A DNA stretch of 27,502 nucleotides from Phoronis australis (taxonomy: Eukaryota > Phoronida > Phoronidae), in the NCBI GenBank assembly GCA_002633005.1, contig NMRA01000673.1, positions 158,875 to 186,376 of the forward strand. Reading direction: 5' to 3'. Below are positions 18,661 to 27,502 of this stretch, piece after piece (position 1 is the first letter of the stretch; every line of letters starts with the position of its first letter). Both the position numbers and the translations under genes were made by a program. A model generated the notes under the pieces. It was not told the origin of the DNA. It was given only the letters and a program-made list of their open reading frames with translations, and did not search any database.

Positions 18661-18839
18661 CGATTGTTAGCCTTGTCATGCAAGTGGCGTCGCAGCAACT
18701 ATTTCGTTTCTGCAGTGATGTTTAATGGCCGCGTGCTTGAAGCACAAACATGTAACACATATCTGGCCGATTTAACGGAGTGTTATTTATTACAGGACAG
18801 TATCGTACACGAAAGTCATCGACAGTAGAAAAATCCACT

Positions 18840-20620
18840 CCGAAAATGAGCAAACATAATCCCTAGGATTCACATTTCCTGAACATAAATTTTAAGCACT
18901 GATTTCTCTGCCCGACAGACCACATTTGCACTTCATTTCATCAGTCATGCCAGTTTGTTTGCGTAAAGCGCTGCCTGTCGAGAATTCGACTAGCCAATCA
19001 GAAACGCCGGCGTAAAAAAATTCCCGACGAAAGTGATACCGTTGTGCCGGCTACCGACCACCTAGCTCCAGGCAACAGGGAACCAGTGAGACATAAGTGT
19101 GTAGTGCGTAGAATCGGGACAACCAATCACAGCATTATTACACGTCCTCCGTTGTGTTTAGTGTGAAATGTCGTTAGCTGTGCCCGTCTTCCAGTGGTTC
19201 ACGATACAATAAAGAATGTCGGTGTGTTGTGTCTGTGGTATAGTTGTGACAACTCGGTATTAAAGCACTCCAGTAACAATTTCAAACACTTACGTAAGAC
19301 AACAAGCAGCAGGCCAACTAATAGTGTCATTCCTCTCCGGAGCATGCTACAGTGTATCTATAGTAACATCAGATGCCCGTTAGACCTCCTTCTACAGCAT
19401 GGACATCGGAAACTGTGTACTATTCGGTATGACACTAACGCGTATAATAGAACTGCCACCCCAGTATCCCAGGGTCACGCATGTTGCCGGAGTAACATTT
19501 TAATGGTAATTAGTGCGACACGCTCTGTAAAACTTCCTTGTTCCGCGGCGGGAAACTGCACCCTTGTTTACTGGATGGAGAGAGATTATCAACGACTCTA
19601 GTCCAACCGCTGACTAAACAACAGCATGAATGAAGCACGATAACGGTAAAGCAAAAGATTGTGGTAAACCAGAGAGTGTCTATCAATATGTTGTTACAAG
19701 TCACAAAGTGCCCATTTCACTTGAATTCTGTTAATTCATGACGTTTAAAAGAAAAGATAGTGGTAGTATGATTTTTTATGGTCACGTATCCAAATTCAAG
19801 CTCCCATTACCTGTTCCCGACCAAACTCAAATCACGGCCCCCGTTCCTCAAACTCCATACACGCATTGAAAATACGTGATCCGCCGCACAGTGCTGACGC
19901 ATGGTCACCCGTATAGTGGTATTGTCGACGGATGAGAACGTGTGAAATTAATGAAGGCTGGGAATAGGTAACATATAGTTTGTGTTTGTTGGTCCCTGAC
20001 TGTCATCGTAACTGGCCATAGAATCGTTCCCACCCACAGAACCACCCCTGCATACTCACCCTGGTCCGTAAAAAAGGTAAAAAAGACTATGAGGACGTGC
20101 TTATTTTCTGTTTTGTTGTTAATAAGTAGTCCCGGGTGCGCAGCCACAAGAAGGATCTGGGGGCACAGAATAGAACCGCTGTTGCTTTTTGATTTAAAGC
20201 CGAATATCCGGTTGTAAAAACGACCCGATCTCACCTACAGGTTTACAGTTTCCTTGTAACCTGGGCGGAGATTTAAAGTTTGCCCGTTTTGAGATCCAGA
20301 ATTCAAAATTGAGTCAACCAGAAGCTGCTTCTGTTCTCCCAGAACGCTAAATAGTTGAGTATTTTGTGTTGTGCAATATTTTTTAAATTATAGGTCACGA
20401 TATCATAAGCTCATTCAAATTTATGCGCAAAGTAGCCACAATGTTTTTCAAGAAGCGACGAGTTTTCAAATCGCAGTGGGAAATACGTCGAGGCCACATC
20501 CGTATAATTTGATATTTTTACGCAGTTAAAACTCACAGCTTGTGATAATAGCCATGACTGGGATCCCAGAGAAATACGATACCATCTATCTAACAAAAAT
20601 AACAACGTGCCGAGAATCGA
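18840..20620. other. No gene recognised; CpG-richer patch at about 18960-19160
   Basis: It contains two further CCAAT boxes (agccaatcag near 18991, aaccaatcac near 19120). The 135-codon plus-strand frame at 19194-19601 and the minus-strand frames at 19510-19704 and 19905-20234 show no domain. Confidence 0.4.
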
Positions 20621-20649
20621 CATTTAAGGACACACGCACACACATCAAT

Positions 20650-22610
20650 TATTGGGGGAGAGGGGCACACACAAGCTCCAACTCTTATAAAACCTGCGAC
20701 ATTTTCTGAAGGTTTTTGTTACGTCGCAAGATATTTAAATCATAGTTCTACAGTAGGAAATTTTAGACGATTTCCTTGAACATTCGAACTAATGTTGGCT
20801 ACCAAAAAGTTGTTTTAGAAAACTTTGCGTGTTAAATCTTGCATGACATAAAATACAATTTCAGTTACGAATAAGAACATGTATCTAGAGATCGACTAAG
20901 CAGTTGTGGTCTATTATGACTCACGCTTGGTCATGACGAGGAAGTTGAGGTTTCTACAAGCAACCAAGGTTCAAGTTTAGCAGATTGGTCCCTCATCGCT
21001 GTTTTCCTCTTGTGGCATTCAACAGTTGTGTGCCTCCTTAGTACCAATCAAAGGTGGTAATGCAACTTGAAAATTAATGCTAGTGCTTGGATATAAATTA
21101 CTTCATAAGTGTTTGTTTTAGGTTTTTCTTGAAAATGTGAAAATCAAAGAGAGCAGGCCAATTGTTATTGTCCTTGTAGTGGAGACAAGCTCGCATATGA
21201 CTGGTCATTCAGCTGATTCTCATTTATATTTCTTTAGGCATGACGATTCCTAACGTCGGCACACCTACAGTGAAAAATAATCCTTGCTACGCTCCCTGGC
21301 ACTGTGTCCAACCAATGCCCAGCCGTACATTAGTTTGATCCGCAAGGTAAAGAATTGGCCACGCCACCCCCTCCCCTGAGTACACACAAACTTGAATTAC
21401 ATACGACAGATTGCTGGGAACAGTAAAAGCCATACAAAATGCACTTTTTATAGATGTTAAGCTTTTATTTCAACGTTGGCTTGTTGTGTGCACGTCATTA
21501 AAGACACAGATGATGTAAAATTGAAATTAATTAACTAGTTACTTAAAAGTTATACATTCAGCTACCACGAAAATTTGAAAACCCATGCGGCCGATTTTGT
21601 TATGAGCTGTCATGTTTATTTTTCCAGGTAGCGTGACAACAAGTGAAAAAAATGGGTGGCATCAATTAACCGCTTAGAATCCCGTAGAAATGACAATCCT
21701 CATATATTCGATTGACTTTATATAAATATTAGGTAACGATTGTCATGAGGTGGACGTTACCAGGGAACGGCAACAGTTTACCACCGAACTGTTCAAACTG
21801 TCAATGGGGGGCAGCACAGGATAGAATTCGAAAACATGCATGTGCCAATGTTTCCTGGGTAGAAACATTTTGGCACCATTTCATGAATACAAAAGAAATC
21901 TAGTTATAGGAAATGCCACCGGGGGCCATCATTAGTCGAACTGTCTAAAAGTTGACATCGATTAATTTCATCATCATAGAAACACATTTGCGAAAAATTA
22001 AAGAAGTCTCTTTATGAGTTTTACAAGATACAGTTGCATGCTGCCCGTAGTCAAGGACGGCAAAATACGAAATGGTATTCACTTTCTATTGGCTGTTGCT
22101 TGGAAACAAAGAAAAAGCCCAGCTTCTATTTTGGTTTTGTTCTCTTAGTCAGAAAGCAAACTGATAGAAACTATTGTTTTTTTTTATTTTTGATCTTATG
22201 TCCACCAAATTAATTCTGAGTCCAGATCAAGCGGAAGTCGCTGTCAGGCTCTTGTTACCGTGGAGAGCGCGAATATGAGAAGTCCACTAATGACAAGTAA
22301 CGAGTCATGACAGCTTTAACATTCAATAACTGAATAATTTGGCACCAAGCCCCCTTGAAGAAAGAATTGGTTAAATCCGTTCTTGTTATTCAGCAATTCT
22401 ATTGTCTTACACCGCAGATGGTAATAACTTTTTGTCTCATATTACGTCAATCGTCAAGCGACAACAATGCATGTGTCAAATGAACGCTCAATAACTATAA
22501 ATTAGTGACACAGCAAAGGTATATTAACAACATTTTCTGAAAGGGTGTTTGTTATGCATAGAGGGATGATTGAGTCGTATGCAATTTAACATTTACTAAT
22601 AAAGAAAACC
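20650..22610. other. No feature recognised
   Basis: Nothing longer than short stray frames was seen on either strand. The stretch has no TACATGTA palindromes, unlike the left half of the window. Confidence 0.5.
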
Positions 22611-22619
22611 AATAAGAAT

Positions 22620-23501
22620 CAGTGGCGGATCTAGGATATCACAAGGGGGCCGATATTTTGTCTGTAAGCATTTCCGATTGTAGATGCGCCGAATGGGGGG
22701 AGGTCGGGAGAGGGGTTTGCCCAGGAAATTTTTCTGTTTTTTCCTCGAAAAATCAAGCATTTTCCTTGATTCCATAACTGTTATCCAAGAAAAAAAAGGA
22801 AAAACAAAAACGATGGAGAACATGTCACAGGACAAACTGCAAATACCACAGACTCGAACTCACGACCTGACGGATAGAGCGCGCGTGCTTTACTACACCA
22901 CCACGACTTCTAAGCTGATACTAAGAGACCTACTTATTTATGGTCCACAGCGTTTGCGCGCGAAACCTACTTTTTGTATTGCTTATTACACGTTTTATAT
23001 TTTGTGCAATCGGTTCGTAACAAACTTGTTGTATTTAAAATAGTCATGAATTGCCTAAAAGACCAAATCCGTTTTTCGTGTTGGCAATAATGACTGGATT
23101 GCTTTGGAAATCGTTTCCAGTTAAGCTTTGAAAAAGAGAGAATTATGAGTTCCTGAGTGATTCACTGAGGCTTCGATTAAAATTCACATCTTACCATAAG
23201 TTTGTTCATCGTCACTCAGGTTCCATTTTCTTTAAAAAATGAAGTAAATTTTCTTCATTGCACAGTGGAGCAGACGACGGAAACGGAGTCGTAGTGCGCA
23301 GCGCCACTGCCGGTCGCCTGGGAATTGAATCTAAGCCCCAGACCCTAAAACTACACAAATTTAAATGTTGTTTCATCCGTATAATTTGTATTACCGGGGT
23401 TAATTAATAAACTCGACATTTCCCTACACTTTTGCTGTTTTTTTTGCGGCAGCCAAGGGGGGGGGGGCGGGCCCCCTGCCCCCCCCCCCTAAATCCGCCT
23501 G
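22620..23501. mobile_element. hAT-like non-autonomous DNA transposon
   Basis: The left end CAGTGGCGGATCTAGG and the reverse complement of the right end CAGGCGGATTTAGGGGG are the CAG-GGCGGATCNAGG ends seen on many invertebrate hAT-type elements. The 8-bp flanks (ataagaat / tgcagaat) share their last five bases, an eroded target-site duplication of hAT size. The 119-codon plus-strand frame inside has no transposase motif. The right end carries facing runs of 11 G (23457-23467) and 11 C (23479-23489). A tRNA-like sequence lies inside. Confidence 0.68.
22846..22910 (-). repeat. tRNA-like SINE head nested in the hAT-like element
   Basis: On the minus strand TGGTGTAGTAAAG (A-box region, 22900-22888) is followed by GCACGCGCGCTCTATCC and then GAGTTCGAGTC (B box, 22861-22851). 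This is the layout of tRNA-derived SINEs. The T stem is mismatched, so it is not a functional tRNA. Sequence near 27150-27180 shares gagcgcg(c/t)gtgct and ctactaagagac with it and may be a more decayed relative. Confidence 0.55.
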
Positions 23502-23509
23502 TGCAGAAT

Positions 23510-25370
23510 GGCCAAAAACAAAACGTACACATTTTAGACGTCTACGTACTGATACGTGTTGTCTGAAGTGAGGAGTCTATACGGGAAACGTTCGCGTTTG
23601 GGTGAACCTTTTCTTTGACAAAATGTGTTATTTAAAACAAAGGCGCATGAGCTTAATGCGCGCATATGCACCTTATTCACACAGTCGCCGTATTACAAAG
23701 AGGCCCCTTTTAGGTTTTAAAAAGAATGCATTCATCACTTAATTCAAGTGAAACACGTGATTTGTTCGTGTTCCTCCTAATTTTAATGTCTCAAATGCAG
23801 TGATTTTCATAACTAAAAAGAAGTTCATTTTCAAAATGGCAAATGCGGGAATAAGGTCTACATGTATACTGTATGTCTACGGAAACAAAATACTCATGCT
23901 GAGAGTCAAAGTACTAGCGTTTGTGTTCAAGCAGAAAACATAGTGAGGGATCCGTATATAATTTATTCAAAATTTCAATTCGAGTTAGACTCGAGTTGTG
24001 GTTTTCAAATAATTGAAGGCCAGGAAAGGAATCGACGTCGATTATTGTTTTAAGACAGCGGCACATTTGAATTGATCGTTATGAAATTGGTCGCAAATTG
24101 TTTCTTAAATAGTCAAATTGAAGACGTGATATTTCGCTTTCCTTGACACCATGTTCTACTAGATGGATTGACAAGGCGTGTCATTTTTGCGTCAAGCGTG
24201 ATTGAATTGACCAGCAAACTGTCAGTTGCATTTCAATTTCGAAAATCACTTCTAATCTTAGTAAGGAACAAGTTGAGGCCACCTTTGATAAGAGGATTAG
24301 AGCGAGGTCGCTTTGCGTACTCTTGCTTCTCCGACGTACATGTATGAAAACATAATATGCCTGTACATCTGTACACTAACGAATGCCTACGCGTATCAGG
24401 CAGCAAGCGTTCACCAATTCGATTGCTAGTCTCTTCCTCTTTAGTGCCTACGCATGTTCCAAACGTCTCACATTAACAAGCAATGACGTAGTAAGGTATT
24501 GGAACCAGACAGTCCGAAGTGTCACTGTGATCAACAAAGAGCTGCAGAGAACAATTCGCAATTATAACTAGCCAGGGGCAGTTAAAAATGCGAATGCCAC
24601 TCACACTAGGGTCGTCACCGTTATCTTCTCAAGCGACACCTAGCTGCGACAATGGGCAACTATGTGTGAGAATCAAGGAATTGGAAGCTGCTTATTTATC
24701 CCAAATAAAACTGAACTAGCCAATTATTCTCGCAAAATATGTTACGTCCGTTAGCCACTCGTTCATCGAAACCACAGGCGGCTGTAGAGAAGGATTCGGG
24801 TTTTATTGGAACTGACTAGACATAAAATTGAAAACGTGTTAATGTTGCATACACACCGCCTGTAACTTGAAGTACAACAAGTCAAGACTGGAATTGTGCA
24901 GTTTTAAATCCCACAGTGTTTCTTGTACGAATTCGTCACTGACAGTAAATAGCAGCGAAATAAATCTTTCAGTGTTTCATCCTAACTTCTTGACACGATC
25001 TCAATAACTACCATTAGTCAAATCCATTTTCTCGAAATGGTTTAAAAGCAATCCACTTCGAATCGTTGTTCAAGTCGTCTTGCTAATACTTTGGTCAACA
25101 ACTGCCAATACATCTCTAAAAAACACTGAAATGCAACTCTGGTTTTAATATCGTGGTCTCATTAGGCAACATTTTCTCTAATAACAGTTGCATGAAAGTG
25201 GCCGAGAAAGCGTGCACTGTTCTTCCCAGATGAGTCAGCGAATTCCTTGTAGCATCAACGGTTCGAAGATGCCGTCACAAATTGAATTGAGCTATTTGTT
25301 TTCCATAGGCTTTGCCGAATGTGTATTGGGTGACGCAATTGCGGCCGTAATCCAAAGCGCCCCTTTAGCG
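23510..25370. other. No feature recognised
   Basis: Short frames at 23862-24053, 24383-24571 and 25188-25394 on the plus strand have no domain. Confidence 0.45.
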
Positions 25371-25631
25371 TACGAGTCAGTTAAAAACAAATAAAAAGTA
25401 CGGCAAGCATGACTGCTTTTGAAATTGAAAAATAAATATTAGAAGTCTTCGAGAAAGTAGCAAATAGGTTTTCTCCATCAGCGCGGCTAATCCACGCACA
25501 TTGATATGCAAATCGATTAGAACGGGTTGGTTGCAGTCCGACATGAACATCCTTAGGCTTTGGGGTAACAAATCCGCAAATGTTAGCGGGGGAGTTGGCT
25601 CGTGTTGATACTCTTTGGCGGATTTATTTAC

Positions 25632-25720
25632 TTTGATAACGTAAGTACATGTACTACTGGAATTTTTCACTTGACAAGAGTCCGGTGAAAATATCTCGTC
25701 AGATTTGCAGGTAAGTTGGA
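25632..25720 (-). CDS. Weak exon candidate with Ig-like Cys strand (VQLTCKS)
   Basis: The minus-strand frame is open from about 25764 to 25377. With the acceptor atacaatacag at 25722-25721 it begins (G)TC CAA CTT ACC TGC, giving VQLTCKSDEIFSPDSC, then NSSSTCTYVIK, with AAA|gtaaat as a possible donor at 25632. VQLTCKS looks like the first Cys strand of an Ig-type domain, but no matching Trp or second Cys strand pattern follows. The phase 1 entry matches the donor at 26155. It could equally be a chance frame. Confidence 0.25.
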
Positions 25721-26154
25721 CTGTATTGTATCTGTGTGCCTTATCGAGGGAGAGATAAGGGGTTTATTCTGTAAAGCCAAGTATCGATTTCTTCCGAGCT
25801 ATCAGAAAAAAATGTCCATAATAACAAAAGGGAAAGTACAGACGATGATAGATAATGGTTAAAAACAAAAGCCATGTTAATGATGTCTCGCTTACGATAC
25901 AATGCAGCACCGAATGCTCCGAGATGAAGGAGAAGAAATGTCAAGATGGGTATCGTGTTCAATAACGTGTGCCATGATAAGTCGAATTAGTGTCATCAAC
26001 ATTCATTTGTTTGCCAGACATATATGCGTGTTCATAAAAATAGGAAGGTATCAATAAAGTCATGTTAGCGCCCAATAAAGAATACGTCAAGAGATGATGT
26101 GATCAACAGCAATGGGGTTTGGAGGACATAATTAACAAACTGCATGAATCTTAC

Positions 26155-26193
26155 CTTTCTCAACGACACTTCGCAAATGCACTTTCGCCACGG
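26155..26193 (-). CDS. Weak 39-nt exon candidate
   Basis: The acceptor tgtttactgccag and the near-consensus donor AAAG|gtaagatt enclose 39 bases, phase 1 to 1, reading VAKVHLRSVVEK. It would join in frame to 25720. It lies at the end of a 107-codon minus-strand frame (26455-26132) whose upstream part is AT-rich and unconvincing. Confidence 0.22.
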
Positions 26194-26209
26194 CTGGCAG
26201 TAAACATTT

Positions 26210-27330
26210 TTTTTCAAAACCTACACAGTATATAAAAGATTTATATATGAAGCATTGGTTAATGACATAGGTGTCATTAATTTCATTGATGTATGAAAAT
26301 GATAAAGCGAGGAGGGACTTGTTGTCCGATTTACAAAACTTGGTACTTTGTGACAAGTTTCTGCAATTTGGTACAATTTTAGATACAAGCAAAGGAAATT
26401 CAAAAAAATAAGCCGCAAACAAAGATTTTGCTTTCATGCCCTTGTCATGGGTCAACTTTTCAAAGTTGTATACATGTATTGTTCCTAACCGGCAATTAAC
26501 CAGAATAGACTTTATCTTTGCTCTCCATGAGAATGGTACACATTATGATAATTACAGACGTTATTTGGCTGCCTTTACATATGACTACACGGAGACAAAA
26601 TGAGCATTTGTTGATCAGTTACCTCTTGGAGTGGGAGCAGGAAAGTTTCAGCACAAACCACTGTGTTTCGTGGTTATGGTGAACAATTTTAGCATAACAA
26701 TTTATAGAAACCTACGTTTGCTCACATTACTTAACTCCCAACATCCAAATCTTGCAGTAAAATGGGGACAATCAACTAATCAAACTTGTCAAAATGGATG
26801 TCCATAGGTAAAACCGTTCTGCGTAATTTCGTCACCCGTCAAACAATGCTCTTTTAGCATGACGGTCGGGTCTGTCATTGACTCTTTTGTAATATTCCAT
26901 TAAAGTTGCATGTATTACGAAGATTTACGTATCTTCAACAACTTCCAGAGAGGAGAAACCAAGTTTGATACTTGGTTACTGAGAGGCGGTTTCCCTTGGA
27001 TCCGCGCTATTCCATTCACCTCAAAGATTGTCAGTGCCAGTTTTATTCCAGCAAACTATGTTAAGAATCATGTTCTCGTCGACCACAGTACGTTTACGCG
27101 TAGGTGGTGCTAAGTTACCAAGTGCAAAATAGAATAGCTGTTTCTGACCGAGCGCGTGTGCTCTATCAGTCCTACTAAGAGACATACATAGACCGGGATC
27201 CCAGAGCTTTTTTGGGCATGAAAAGGTAACCAATTTTCTTTGGTGCCACAGTGCTCTATGGGTATCCTGATGCTTGGAAATGGCCGTCTGGCAGGTTCGC
27301 TCTGGTGGGTGTGGTCAGGGGAGCCAAGAG
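26210..27330. other. No gene recognised
   Basis: The minus-strand frame 27021-27233 crosses a tRNA-like scrap (gagcacacgcgctcggtc on the minus strand near 27150-27170) and is not thought to be coding. The plus-strand frame 26910-27113 has no domain. Confidence 0.4.
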
Positions 27331-27340
27331 AATTACACTA

Positions 27341-27502
27341 AAAAATTGAGCTAGATCAACTTTTCTGGTAACCACTTAAAACTGCCTTCAATACCTGCTA
27401 CGTCATCCACTGTATCAAAATTGGTCACTGCCAGACAATTTCAGTGGTGGGGAGTACCCGCCAGACGAACATATACAGGGTACAAAAATTGAGCTAGATC
27501 AA
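27341..27502. repeat. Direct repeat of aaaattgagctagatcaa
   Basis: An 18-base string at 27341-27358 recurs at 27485-27502, the last bases of the window, 144 bases apart. The repeat may continue to the right, so it may be a tandem or terminal repeat cut by the edge. Confidence 0.7.

Noticed and set aside
19194-19601. 135-codon plus-strand frame as a gene
   Set aside because: It is the longest plus-strand frame right of 12.6 kb, but shows no domain, no ATG at its start and no consistent splice context; frames of 100-130 codons occur by chance several times in this window.
22684-23043. 119-codon frame inside the hAT-like element as transposase
   Set aside because: It lacks hAT transposase motifs and crosses the tRNA-like sequence in the antisense direction.
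25741-25962. Minus-strand frame with hydrophobic start as a signal-peptide exon
   Set aside because: The first hydrophobic stretch (IPILTFLLLHLGAF) has no in-frame ATG or acceptor before it; the downstream ATG reading ends in a stop with no convincing donor.

Overview
The window is nuclear DNA from an invertebrate animal, most likely marine. It is A+T-rich, with small exons separated by GT/AG introns, and it is full of microsatellites, short inverted-repeat transposons and transposon debris. The palindrome TACATGTA is strikingly over-represented. No bacterial operon structure, rRNA or CRISPR is visible. The species cannot be fixed from the sequence.

One gene can be supported firmly. It lies on the minus strand over the left 12.6 kb and is read from right to left. 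Eight exons at 12613-12424, 9955-9839, 8533-8369, 7873-7811, 7296-7037, 5583-5497, 5249-4974 and 1874-1795 join in phase through consensus splice sites. They give about 412 codons of a secreted, cysteine-rich protein of the VWDE type (von Willebrand factor D and EGF domain protein). The order is: signal-peptide-like start, a complete D8C domain (the eight-cysteine domain of uromodulin, GP2 and OIT3), a CP-rich linker, two VWDE-type beta-rich segments, and the first residues of a VWD domain (STNDPHM..TFDG). The rest of the VWD domain and anything after it, typically EGF repeats, lies beyond the left edge or was not found.

The introns hold mobile DNA. There is a MITE with CGTTCAGTA ends (2178-2318), a LINE reverse-transcriptase 3' remnant on the plus strand (about 3750-4050), and a diverged pair of about 235-bp MITEs with CGTTCCGTAG ends in introns 5 and 3 (6503-6734 and 8006-8242). 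Intron 1 holds a small GC-rich inverted-repeat element (11128-11275), an (ATT)n array and a minus-strand TATA box followed by a signal-peptide-like reading frame.

To the right of 12.7 kb no gene can be called with confidence. This part holds CA microsatellites with an attached 52-bp minisatellite, a 115-120 bp direct duplication, two tRNA-like SINE heads, a hAT-like non-autonomous element of about 0.9 kb (22620-23501), promoter-like patches near 15.25 kb and 18.6 kb, and weak exon candidates near 15.1, 25.7 and 26.2 kb. Long reading frames elsewhere show no recognisable domain and are treated as chance.
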